Assembly (NCBI RefSeq): GCF_011761475.1
Contig: NZ_JAASRS010000001.1
Coordinates: 434,001 to 498,000, forward strand
Source: Saccharococcus thermophilus
GTDB lineage: Bacteria; Bacillota; Bacilli; Bacillales; Anoxybacillaceae
Length of the DNA stretch: 64,000 nt
Direction of reading: 5' to 3'
In this document: piece by piece, positions 46,000-54,308 of the stretch
How positions within the stretch are numbered: position 1 is the stretch's first letter
Layout of the letters: each line of letters begins with the position of its first letter
The notes under the pieces: generated by a model
Told to the model about the DNA's origin: nothing
The model's database searches: none
What the model saw: only the letters and a program-made list of their open reading frames with translations
Made by a program: the position numbers and the translations under genes

Positions 46000-47052
46000 A
46001 TGAATAAAGTATTTGCGCTGATGGCATGGGTTGGCATTCCATTATCTGTCGCGGGGAGTTTCCTCCATTGGCCGGAGGTGATGATGTTTGCGGTCTATTG
46101 CTTGACGATTATTGCGCTTGCCAGCTATATGGGTCGCGCTACGGAAAGTTTGGCGATTGTGGCCGGCCCGCGCATAGGCGGCCTGTTGAATGCGACGTTT
46201 GGCAACGCGGTGGAGCTCATCATTTCCATTTTCGCGTTAAAAGCGGGGCTCGTGGAAGTAGTGCTTGCTTCCCTCACCGGTTCGGTGCTCGGCAATTTAC
46301 TGTTAGTCGCAGGGTTGTCCTTTTTTATTGGTGGTTTGAAGTACAAACGGCAGGAATTTAACATATATGATGCCCGCCATAACGCGGGACTGCTTACGTT
46401 TGCCATTTTGGTAGCGTTTGTCATTCCTGAAGTGTTTACGATGAACATGTCCCATCAAAACAAGCTGGCGCTTAGCGTCGGCATTTCGATCATTATGGTG
46501 ATTTTGTACTTAGCTGCCTTATACTTTAAGCTTGTCACGCATCGCGGCGTCTATCAGCAAAAATCGGATACCGTAGAGGAACATGAGGAACCGGAATGGA
46601 CGAAAGGAAAATCGATTTTGATTTTAGCGTTGGCCACAGTTGCGGTGGCCTACATATCGGAAAGGCTTGTTCATACGTTTGAAACGGTGGCAAAATCGTT
46701 CGGCTGGAGCGAATTGTTTATCGGGATTATTGTTGTCGCCATCGTCGGCAATGCGGCGGAACATGCTTCTGCTGTTATTATGGCATATAAAAACAAAATG
46801 AACGTTGCGGTCGAAATCGCGGTCGGTTCCACTTTGCAAATCGCGATGTTTGTGGCGCCGGTGCTTGTGTTGGTTTCCCTGCTTTTTCCGGAGAAGATGC
46901 CGCTTGTTTTTTCGCTTCCGGAATTGATTGCCATGGTGACATCGGTGTTGCTCATGATTATCCTCTCTAACGACGGGGATACGAACTGGTTTGAAGGGGC
47001 AACATTGATTGCCGCTTATACGATTATGGGAATTGGATTTTATTTGCTTTAG
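46000..47052 (+). CDS. yfkE: Ca2+/H+ antiporter of the CAX family (YfkE/ChaA)
   Basis: A 350-residue inner membrane cation/proton exchanger. Two inverted repeats each carry a CAX alpha motif: GLLNATFGNAVELIISIFAL in the first half and GNAAEHASAVIMAYKNKMNV in the second, with the paired glutamates that bind Ca2+. An acidic linker (TVEEHEEPEWTKG) lies between. ATG 46000 is preferred to the TTG at 45961 because GGAG lies upstream and the helix starts there. B. subtilis YfkE is the characterised homologue. A terminator follows. Confidence 0.93.
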   Translation: MNKVFALMAWVGIPLSVAGSFLHWPEVMMFAVYCLTIIALASYMGRATESLAIVAGPRIGGLLNATFGNAVELIISIFALKAGLVEVVLASLTGSVLGNLLLVAGLSFFIGGLKYKRQEFNIYDARHNAGLLTFAILVAFVIPEVFTMNMSHQNKLALSVGISIIMVILYLAALYFKLVTHRGVYQQKSDTVEEHEEPEWTKGKSILILALATVAVAYISERLVHTFETVAKSFGWSELFIGIIVVAIVGNAAEHASAVIMAYKNKMNVAVEIAVGSTLQIAMFVAPVLVLVSLLFPEKMPLVFSLPELIAMVTSVLLMIILSNDGDTNWFEGATLIAAYTIMGIGFYLL

Positions 47053-47067
47053 TGGGAGATAAAAAAG

Positions 47068-47094
47068 AGGCTCTGCTTGGTTGCAGAGCCTTTT
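47068..47094 (+). terminator. Rho-independent terminator of yfkE
   Basis: AGGCTCTGC, loop TTGGTT, GCAGAGCCT and a short T-run, 15 nt after the stop. Confidence 0.88.
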
Positions 47095-47131
47095 CCATTT
47101 GACAAAACATACATAGCAGGAGGAAAAACAT

Positions 47132-47167
47132 ATGCAGAATGTCATGAACAAATTAGCGCAATATTAG
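47132..47167 (+). CDS. Possible 11-codon micro-ORF with a perfect ribosome binding site
   Basis: AGCAGGAGGAAAAACAT precedes ATG 47132 with ideal spacing; the frame reads MQNVMNKLAQY and stops. It lies after the yfkE terminator and 120 bp before yfkD. No family is known to me. It may be a real small peptide, a leader, or the scar of a lost gene. Confidence 0.4.
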   Translation: MQNVMNKLAQY

Positions 47168-47290
47168 TATACCATTTTATTATAAATTTATAAATATTCT
47201 GAACAAAAATAATAAATTTTTCTATGCGGATAAACTTATTTTTTGGGAAGAAAATAACAGTGAAGATAGTAATGGAAAGGAGTTAATAGG

Positions 47291-48079
47291 ATGAAAAAAT
47301 GGAGTCTCTCCCTTTTTATTAGCGTATTGATCATATATGCAGCCGCTTTTACCGCTGATGCCGTTTCGAAACCGATGCAGCCAAGCACGGTGGTGGATAT
47401 TACAAAAGAAAATACGTACCCAAATCCAGCGCAAGATTTGCCGCACCTAGAGCCAAGCAAGTTCACAAAGGAGCTCCTTCGTTCAGCTAACGTAAAAATT
47501 GAAAACCCAGAATTGATTCATCTTCTTAACGAATCTTCTGTTTCGAGCACGCCATTTGCGATCGGGTACCGGGCGACGATTTATTTAGGCCAATGGCCGC
47601 TCAATTATCAGTCATTCGAAACGTCAACGAATTGGGAATATCAAAAAGTCAATACGAATTTTCTCGATAACCGCGGCGGGAATGCTTCACAAAGACTGTA
47701 CTATAAACAGGAAACACAAAAACATGTACGCGGCGGGCTGACGGCGCAAATTCCAAACGAAGAAGCGGTGCAAAAAATGATGCTAAATAAGGCGATGGAA
47801 AAGACGAATTTACCGTTAGCGTTTAGTACGGTAGTAGGGATTGGAACGAAAAAAGATAAACCATATCAAGTGCCGGCGAAAAAGATCGGCTATTTATATG
47901 CATATGCGCCAGCGGTCAATGAAAAAGGAAAAGTAACGTACGGCGAAGTGTATATCGTGCTAAAAGGCAATAAAAAGAAAATTGTCGTGAAAAACGTAAC
48001 GACGCGTGGTGTTGGCGCATGGATTCCTGTTCAAGACCGCCTTTATTTTTCATACATTGTCAGCGAGCAGCCAAGATAA
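47291..48079 (+). CDS. yfkD: YfkD family exported protein
   Basis: A 262-residue protein with a Sec signal peptide (MKKWSLSLFISVLIIYAAAF, cleavage probably after TADA). The mature part has YRATIYLGQWPLNYQS, NWEYQKVNTNFLDNRGG and the C-terminal RLYFSYIVSEQPR. It is found only in bacilli and its function is unknown; neighbours include sporulation genes (pdaA). SD AAGGAG lies 8 nt before the ATG. Confidence 0.88.
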   Translation: MKKWSLSLFISVLIIYAAAFTADAVSKPMQPSTVVDITKENTYPNPAQDLPHLEPSKFTKELLRSANVKIENPELIHLLNESSVSSTPFAIGYRATIYLGQWPLNYQSFETSTNWEYQKVNTNFLDNRGGNASQRLYYKQETQKHVRGGLTAQIPNEEAVQKMMLNKAMEKTNLPLAFSTVVGIGTKKDKPYQVPAKKIGYLYAYAPAVNEKGKVTYGEVYIVLKGNKKKIVVKNVTTRGVGAWIPVQDRLYFSYIVSEQPR

Positions 48080-48114
48080 AACGTCAAGGGGAGACCCTTG
48101 ACGTTTTATTTTTT
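48078..48114. terminator. Terminator between convergent yfkD and yfkAB
   Basis: AAAACGTCAAGGG and CCCTTGACGTTTT form a perfect 13-bp stem with loop GAGA and a T-rich tail on the + strand. It overlaps both stop codon regions and can end transcription from both sides. Confidence 0.88.
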
Positions 48115-49230
48115 GATCCGCGCTTTCCGTTTTGTAAAATCGACATCTTTATAATAAGCGTTTTTGACGAGCACGTTTGGTCCTAGGCATTGAGCGGCTG
48201 GGCAATGGCAGAGCAGCTGTTTAGCAAGCGAAGATTTCCGCCATTTTTCGTATGCTTCAAGCAGCGTATGATGCTTGATGTTGCCAAGTGCCGGCTCGTC
48301 GCCGAAATCGGTGACGATGATATCGCCGGTAAAAATGTTGACATTTAGGCGCGACCGTCCGTCCGGATCGTTGCGGACCGTGACGTTTTTGCTTGCGTAA
48401 AGCCGTTGTAATAATGCTAAGTCCTCTTCGTTGCTGCTGCAAGGATAAAACGGCAGTGTTCCAAACAGCATCCATACATTTTCATTGCGAATATCCAAAA
48501 GGTGATGGATCGCCTGACGCAATTCATCTAAACTTAACGCCTCGAGCGCGCTAGCGAAATCGCTCGGGTACATCGGGTGGATTTCATGGCGCTTGCACTG
48601 CATTTCCTCAACCACTTGCCGATGAATCGCTTCTAAATGAGGGACGGTCCGTTTGTTTAGCATGGTTTCTGCGGAAACCATTACTCCCACCCTCGCCAAT
48701 GCTTTTGCGTTATCGAGCATGTGTTGAAAATACTTTTCGCGTTGGGCGATGCTTGGCTTGCGCTCCATCATCGCAAACCCGCCCTCGATAAAATCTTCGA
48801 TCGTTCCCCAGTTATGGGAGATATGCAAGACGTCCAAATAAGGAATAATTTTTTCATAGCGCTCTAAATCAAGCGTCAAATTAGAGTTGAGCTGTGTCCG
48901 CACCCCGCGCTCGCGGGCGTATTTTAACAGGGGAACGACGTAGTCGTTTACCGATTTCAACGATAGCATTGGCTCGCCGCCGGTGATGCTCAACGAACGC
49001 AAATGCGGGATTTCCTCGAGCCGCTTGATAAGCAAGTCAAGCGGGAGTGCCTTCGGATCTTTCGTTGTCAGTGTGTAGCCGACAGCGCAATGTTCACAGC
49101 GCATATTGCATAATGTAGTTGTGGTGAATTCCACATTTGTCAACTGAAGTTCTCCGTATTGTTCGACATCCAAATACGCTTCCCACGGATCAAAGGATGG
49201 GGTAATCGGTTGAAGTGTAAGTGAATTCAT
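48106..49230 (-). CDS. yfkAB: Radical SAM protein YfkAB
   Basis: A 374-residue radical SAM enzyme. The [4Fe-4S] cluster motif CNMRCEHC (CX3CX2C) lies about residue 45-52, followed by LRSLSITGGEPML for SAM binding. A C-terminal cysteine cluster is seen in LLCHCPAAQCLGPN, suggesting a second iron-sulfur site as in SPASM-type proteins. The substrate is unknown. ATG 49230 follows GAGGAGAAGG; the frame extends seven codons upstream without SD support. It is a single frame, as now recognised for B. subtilis yfkA-yfkB. Confidence 0.9.
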   Translation of the reverse strand: MNSLTLQPITPSFDPWEAYLDVEQYGELQLTNVEFTTTTLCNMRCEHCAVGYTLTTKDPKALPLDLLIKRLEEIPHLRSLSITGGEPMLSLKSVNDYVVPLLKYARERGVRTQLNSNLTLDLERYEKIIPYLDVLHISHNWGTIEDFIEGGFAMMERKPSIAQREKYFQHMLDNAKALARVGVMVSAETMLNKRTVPHLEAIHRQVVEEMQCKRHEIHPMYPSDFASALEALSLDELRQAIHHLLDIRNENVWMLFGTLPFYPCSSNEEDLALLQRLYASKNVTVRNDPDGRSRLNVNIFTGDIIVTDFGDEPALGNIKHHTLLEAYEKWRKSSLAKQLLCHCPAAQCLGPNVLVKNAYYKDVDFTKRKARIKK

Positions 49231-49518
49231 AGCCTTCTCCTCTTCCTTCATCGAAGTTGCGTCCCGTCATTCATTTTAAGAAATAACAAATCTCGTTTTT
49301 CCTTAAAATTAACTTATTTATCATTGTACGGGAATATGTAAAATTCCGCTAGAAAGGAACAGGAAATAAAAGTATTAAAAATAAGTGGAATTTTACGAAT
49401 AAATAATATGGTAACAACTTTTTGTTTTTACACAAGAGAGTGAAAAGGAGTATAATAAATAAAGATTGTAGTGATAGCCAACTACATAGGACGACCAAAA
49501 GGGGAAGGGGCGTTGAAC

Positions 49519-51066
49519 ATGGAACAGTTCCAACAGAGCATGTATCAACTTATCGTGGAAACGTCCACGAAACTGCCAAAGGACGTGCGTCGAGCGATCG
49601 CTCGGGCAAAAGCGCGGGAAAATGCGGGAACGCGCGCGGCGATGGCGCTGACGACGATTGCCGGCAACATCAAAATGGCGGAAGAAAATGTGTCGCCAAT
49701 CTGTCAAGATACCGGGCTGCCGACATTTAAAATTAAAGTGCCGGTCGGCGTCAACCAAATTAAAATGAAGGAAGCAATTTATGCCGCGGTAGTGCAGGCG
49801 ACAAAAGACGGCAAGCTCCGTCCGAACTCCGTTGATTCGCTAACCGGCAAAAACAGCGGCGACAACCTTGGCGTTGGCATACCGGTTATTAAATTTGAAC
49901 AATGGGAAAACGATTACATTGATGTCCGTCTTATTTTAAAAGGCGGCGGCTGTGAAAACAAAAACATTCAGTACAGCCTGCCTTGCGAGCTAGAAGGTCT
50001 TGGCCGCGCCGGCCGCGATTTAGACGGCATCCGCAAATGTATTTTGCACGCGGTATACCAAGCACAAGGACAAGGATGCAGCGCTGGGTTTATCGGTGTC
50101 GGCATCGGCGGCGACCGCGCTTCCGGTTATGAACTGGCGAAAGACCAGCTTTTCCGTTCCGTCGACGATATCAATCCGAATGAAGATTTGCGCCGTTTAG
50201 AAGAATATATTATGGAAAACGCCAATAAGCTTGGTATCGGCACAATGGGATTTGGCGGCGAATCGACGCTGTTAGGCTGTAAAATCGGCGTGATGCACCG
50301 CATTCCGGCCAGCTTCTTCGTGTCTGTCGCCTATAACTGCTGGGCGTTCCGCCGCCTTGGCGTAAAAATTGATCCAGCGACCGGCGAGATTATCGAATGG
50401 CTGTATCAGGAAGGCGAAGACGTCGACTTTGAAAAAGAGCTGGAAAAAGCGGAAACAGCCGCGACAGCGGAGCTTGGCGAAGTGCGCGAAATTGTACTCG
50501 AGCCGCCGATTACAGAAGAGCAAATCCGCCAGCTGAAAGTCGGCGATGTCGTGCGCATTAACGGCGTTATTTATACCGGCCGCGACGCGATTCATAAATA
50601 TTTAATGGATCATGATGCGCCTGTCGATCTGAACGGACAAATTATTTACCACTGCGGTCCGGTGATGCTGAAAGATGAGAACGGCAATTGGCAAGTTAAA
50701 GCGGCAGGTCCGACAACAAGCATTCGCGAGGAGCCTTATCAAGGCGACATTATGAAAAAATTCGGTGTCCGCGCGGTCATCGGCAAAGGGGGAATGGGCG
50801 CGAAAACGCTGCAAGCCCTAAAAGAACACGGCGGCGTCTATTTGAACGCGATCGGCGGCGCGGCGCAATATTATGCGGACTGTATTAAGTCGGTAGAAGG
50901 AGTCGATTTATTGGAATTCGGCATTCCAGAAGCAATGTGGCACTTGCGCGTCGAAAACTTTACCGCCGTCGTCACGATGGACTCTCACGGCAACAGCCTG
51001 CATGAAGATGTAGAAAAATCGTCATTAGAAAAACTCGCGCAATTTAAAGAGCCAGTTTTTAAATAA
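49519..51066 (+). CDS. fumA: Class I fumarate hydratase
   Basis: Iron-sulfur dependent fumarase converting fumarate to malate in the TCA cycle, 515 residues. The N-terminal alpha domain has AENVSPICQDTGLPTFKIKV, KNSGDNLGVGIPVI, GGGCENKNIQYSLPC and AVYQAQGQGCSAGFIGVGIG, with the cluster cysteines. The C-terminal beta domain has GPTTSIREEPYQGDIMKKFG and GKGGMGAKTLQALKEHGGVY. Alpha and beta domains are fused, as in E. coli FumA/B. ATG 49519 follows AAGGGG; an upstream in-frame ATA/ATG extension from 49471 is unlikely. Confidence 0.94.
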   Translation: MEQFQQSMYQLIVETSTKLPKDVRRAIARAKARENAGTRAAMALTTIAGNIKMAEENVSPICQDTGLPTFKIKVPVGVNQIKMKEAIYAAVVQATKDGKLRPNSVDSLTGKNSGDNLGVGIPVIKFEQWENDYIDVRLILKGGGCENKNIQYSLPCELEGLGRAGRDLDGIRKCILHAVYQAQGQGCSAGFIGVGIGGDRASGYELAKDQLFRSVDDINPNEDLRRLEEYIMENANKLGIGTMGFGGESTLLGCKIGVMHRIPASFFVSVAYNCWAFRRLGVKIDPATGEIIEWLYQEGEDVDFEKELEKAETAATAELGEVREIVLEPPITEEQIRQLKVGDVVRINGVIYTGRDAIHKYLMDHDAPVDLNGQIIYHCGPVMLKDENGNWQVKAAGPTTSIREEPYQGDIMKKFGVRAVIGKGGMGAKTLQALKEHGGVYLNAIGGAAQYYADCIKSVEGVDLLEFGIPEAMWHLRVENFTAVVTMDSHGNSLHEDVEKSSLEKLAQFKEPVFK

Positions 51067-51075
51067 GAAAAGCAT

Positions 51076-51110
51076 ATCACCGTCAGCTAGATGCTGGCGG
51101 TGATTTTTTA
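51076..51110 (+). terminator. Rho-independent terminator of fumarase
   Basis: ATCACCGTCAGC and GCTGGCGGTGAT with a 5-nt loop and six T residues; begins 9 nt after the stop. Confidence 0.9.
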
Positions 51111-51186
51111 TGCAAAAAATGGCGCGGTTAAAGCGGCAATGGTGGAAAAAACTAATGGTTAGCAGCACGACAAGGAGGAAAGACGG

Positions 51187-51990
51187 ATGAAAAAATGGAC
51201 AATATGGCTGTTTATATGTGTCGTCATCTTATCGTTTGTTCCTGCTCCCGCTGAAGCCGTAAGCAATAAAGCGATTCATTGGGGGTTTAAGCGAAGCGAG
51301 AACCACGAGCCTCCTTCCGCGGGAAAAGAGCTGGATCAACTGCTTGCCAAATATGACGCATTTTATTTAGGAAATCCAAACAAAAAAGAAATTTATTTAA
51401 CGTTTGATAACGGCTATGAAAACGGCTATACAGCGAAAATTTTAGATGTCTTAAAAGAAAAAAAAGTGCCGGCGACGTTTTTTGTTACGGGGCACTATTT
51501 AAATACGGCTCCTGATTTAGTAAAACGAATGGCAAAAGAAGGGCATATTGTCGGCAATCACTCATGGCATCATCCTGATTTGACGCAAGTGAGCAATGAA
51601 AAGCTGCGAGAGGAATTGGAATCTGTCCGTAAAAAAACGGAAGAGCTGACGGGGCAAAAAGGAATGATGTATCTTCGCCCACCAAGAGGGATTTTCAGCG
51701 AACGGACGATGGCGGTCGCCCGCAAGCTTGGTTATTACCATGTGTTTTGGTCGCTTGCGTTTGTTGATTGGCAGACGAACAATCAAAAAGGGTGGAAGTA
51801 CGCATACGATAACATTATGAAACAAATTCATCCAGGCGCGATTTTATTGCTTCATACTGTCTCGAAAGATAACGCCGACGCCTTGGCGAAAGTGATTGAC
51901 GATTTGCGCAAGCAAGGCTACACGTTTAAAAGCCTTGATGATCTGATGGTCGAAAAAATGAATTTGCATCCATGGCTTTTTACCCCTTGA
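51187..51990 (+). CDS. pdaA: Peptidoglycan N-acetylmuramic acid deacetylase PdaA
   Basis: Spore cortex enzyme that deacetylates muramic acid on the way to muramic delta-lactam, which germination hydrolases need. The 267 residues start with a signal peptide (MKKWTIWLFICVVILSFVPA, cut near AEA). The NodB domain has IYLTFDNGYENGYTAKIL (motif 1; note the first Asp followed by Asn, as in PdaA), GNHSWHHPDL (motif 2, metal His), YLRPPRGIFSERT (motif 3) and ILLLHTVSKD (motif 5). SD AAGGAGGAA precedes the ATG. It is typically expressed in the forespore. Confidence 0.92.
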   Translation: MKKWTIWLFICVVILSFVPAPAEAVSNKAIHWGFKRSENHEPPSAGKELDQLLAKYDAFYLGNPNKKEIYLTFDNGYENGYTAKILDVLKEKKVPATFFVTGHYLNTAPDLVKRMAKEGHIVGNHSWHHPDLTQVSNEKLREELESVRKKTEELTGQKGMMYLRPPRGIFSERTMAVARKLGYYHVFWSLAFVDWQTNNQKGWKYAYDNIMKQIHPGAILLLHTVSKDNADALAKVIDDLRKQGYTFKSLDDLMVEKMNLHPWLFTP

Positions 51991-52057
51991 AAGTTTTGTT
52001 CAAAGGGGTATTTTTCGTTATAATGTGGGTATTAACGATGGCAAAAAGGTGATAGTT

Positions 52058-52470
52058 ATGTGGCAACAGCGAGTTGAGGTCGCCCCTCCGTATGATTTTT
52101 CCCACGCGCTGGAGCGGCTTGCGCTCGATCCTCTTACATCGGTGGATATAGCGCAACAGAAAGTCATTGTTCCGTTTTATGTTCAACAGATCCCGGCCGC
52201 TGTTACGGTCGAAAGCATTGGGACAAAGGATAAGCCGAGTTTTCTTGTCACGGCGCCATATCCAGAACGAAAAAATGAAATTATGGAGCGGATTTCCCAT
52301 CTATTTCAATGGAATACGCCGCTTGCTCCGATTCATGAACATTTTCAGCGGACCGAATTACAACCGCTTTTTGCTGAATATCAAGGAATGCCGCTTATTT
52401 TAGATTTTGACCTTTATTTTTGTTTAATGAAATGTCTCATTCACCAGCAATTGCATTTGAAAGTTGCTTA
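52058..52470 (+). pseudogene. yfjP: DNA-3-methyladenine glycosylase (AlkA/YfjP type), 5' part, interrupted by IS
   Basis: The first 137 codons and two bases of a HhH-GPD base-excision glycosylase. The N-terminal AlkA-like domain and the first catalytic-domain helices (LYFCLMKCLIHQQLHLKVAY) are present. An IS4/IS701-like element is inserted with a 7-bp duplication TTGCTTA. Removal restores HLKVAYRLTERFVKTFG and a 288-residue enzyme. ATG 52058 follows AAAAGGTGA; the upstream ATG at 52025 lies within a TATAAT-like box and is rejected. B. subtilis yfjP also lies near pdaA and the rlmD-like yfjO. Confidence 0.9.
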
Positions 52471-53833
52471 CTGTAGTTGAGCAATTTTCATTACAATAAT
52501 TACCATGTAAAAAGAGACAAACGGAGTACCCCTTATGCCACATGAAGCTGTTTTTTAACGACATCAATGGGAATATCTTGTTTGGCTGCATCGTAAATAA
52601 ACTCCACGAGGCTATGTCCTTTCTTCTTTCGAAGGAAGTCAAGCCCGGTAGAGAAATCGCTGTTGGATTCGACCATACTGTACACATAAGCGAGTTGCAC
52701 CAAGATCCAATACCGTTTCACCGCCCGACGTTGACGAACGCGGTACCCATCGAGCTTCAGCTGGTCTTTCGCTTGTCGAAAAAAGCATTCGATCGACCAA
52801 CGCTGGGCATAGTAGCGCAAGATCTCTTCATCGCTTAGCTCCCGGTCGGTGCTCAAGACGCAGTGAAGATGTTCAGGTGTCATCGGCTGATCGGCTTTCC
52901 AAGCCAACAACACAACGGCATCATCGAGACCTTTCAGCGCTCCCTCGTAGCGATACACGCGATAACGCTCTTCTCCCACCGTGACGAGATGGGTGTCTTC
53001 CGGTTCGATGTAGCGTGCAAACTGCTTGGCTTGGATCGCAATGCCTTTTGGATAGAGAACCCGATTCGTCTTGAGCATCGCAATGACGTGGAATCCTTTT
53101 TTCAGGCAGGCTTCCACGAGTGTTTTCGATGGGTACCAAGAATCCATCAGCACATAAACAGAACCGTGCACATCCAAAGAAGAAAGCATCTCGATGGCCC
53201 ATTGACCCTTGCTTTTCCCATCCGCCTTGTCGTAGAGGCGAAACGCAAAGGGAAAGGCTTGCGTCATCGTATGAACCATGAGCCAGACGAGAGAGTGTCC
53301 CCAAATCGACTTTTTGTCCGCGTGAGAATAATGCCAATTACACCCTTCAATAGCGTGTTTCGCCTGTGACGAAGGCTTCGTTTTTCGGCAGATCGTATCA
53401 TCGATCGAAACAAAAATGGGGTGATTCTCTCGCTTGGCCGTTCGTTCCACATGACGAAGCATCCACTGCTGGAGTTTGCGAAGCAAGATTTCTTCATCCC
53501 AAGGGCTTTTCGTGAAAAAATGGCTCAGTGTCGTTCGATGGTTGGGATGAAAGCTCTCGTGATGCAGATCGGTCAAGGTTCCCGCAAATCCTTTCGTTGT
53601 CAGCGCATCGATAATATGAATGAGATGCTTCATGACCGGCTTAGAGAAATAAAGGGCCAGCCCCAACATTGCGAAAAACTTGTCGATTCCTTGGTGATGT
53701 GGTAGTCTATTCATGAGACATGAACCTCCTTGAGAATGGTTTGGTGACACATCTATTCTAATCAAGGAATCGGGTTCATGTCTCCTTTTTTGTATGGATG
53801 TAAATTTATGTTAGTGAATTTGCTCATCTACAG
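52471..53833 (-). mobile_element. IS4/IS701-like insertion sequence, copy B (7-bp target duplication)
   Basis: 1363 bp, the same family as at 42419-43781 but in reverse orientation and slightly diverged. It is flanked by TTGCTTA at 52464-52470 and 53834-53840. It interrupts the DNA glycosylase gene. Confidence 0.93.
52533..53714 (-). CDS. IS4-superfamily (IS701-like) transposase, copy B
   Basis: About 393 residues from MNRLPHHQGIDKFF (the frame is open back to 53765). Motifs VSIDDTICRKTKPSS, VYVLMDSWYPSKTLVEA and RWSIECFFRQAKDQLKLDGY are intact. It differs from copy A at scattered residues (for example QAKHAIEGCNWHYSHADK), so the two copies are not a recent duplication of each other. Confidence 0.88.
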   Translation of the reverse strand: MNRLPHHQGIDKFFAMLGLALYFSKPVMKHLIHIIDALTTKGFAGTLTDLHHESFHPNHRTTLSHFFTKSPWDEEILLRKLQQWMLRHVERTAKRENHPIFVSIDDTICRKTKPSSQAKHAIEGCNWHYSHADKKSIWGHSLVWLMVHTMTQAFPFAFRLYDKADGKSKGQWAIEMLSSLDVHGSVYVLMDSWYPSKTLVEACLKKGFHVIAMLKTNRVLYPKGIAIQAKQFARYIEPEDTHLVTVGEERYRVYRYEGALKGLDDAVVLLAWKADQPMTPEHLHCVLSTDRELSDEEILRYYAQRWSIECFFRQAKDQLKLDGYRVRQRRAVKRYWILVQLAYVYSMVESNSDFSTGLDFLRKKKGHSLVEFIYDAAKQDIPIDVVKKQLHVA

Positions 53834-53840
53834 TTGCTTA

Positions 53841-54294
53841 TCGCCTGACAGAGCGGTTTGTGAAAACGTTCGGAACGCAAATCGATGGCGTCTGGTTTTA
53901 TCCGCGTCCGGAAGACATTGCCGCTCTTTCCTATGATGAACTGAAACAGTTGCAGTTAAGCGGACGAAAAGCGGAATATATCATTGATACATCACGGCTT
54001 ATTGCCGAAGGGAAGCTTTCATTAGAGGAACTTGCGCACAAAAGCGAGGCGGAAGTGATGGAAGCATTGTTATCGATTCGCGGCATCGGGCCATGGACGG
54101 TGCAAAATTTTCTTCTGTTCGGGCTTGGGAAACCGAACGTGTTTCCAAAAGCAGATATCGGTTTGCAGCGGGCGATCCAGCGGCTGCTCGGCCTTTCACA
54201 AAAGCCGTCGATAAAACAAATGGAAGAGCTAAGCAAGCGCTGGGAGCCGTATTTAAGCTATGCGTCCTTATATTTATGGAGAAGCATCGAATAG
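53841..54294 (+). pseudogene. yfjP: DNA-3-methyladenine glycosylase, 3' part
   Basis: The rest of the glycosylase gene after the IS. It contains the helix-hairpin-helix and catalytic region: [20 protein letters not shown] followed by [16 protein letters not shown] with the catalytic Asp. The repair function is probably lost unless another AlkA exists. Confidence 0.9.
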
Positions 54295-54308
54295 AGGAGT
54301 GGCAAACA

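Noticed and set aside
47220-47290. Possible forespore sigma-factor promoter before yfkD
   Set aside because: GGATA and GGAAGAAAATA boxes are present but spacing and -10 do not fit sigma-F or sigma-G consensus well enough.
54093-54308. 72-codon N-terminal extension of rlmD
   Set aside because: It overlaps the end of the glycosylase gene, is not conserved in type, and ATG 54309 has a proper GAGGAG site and starts just before the TRAM domain.
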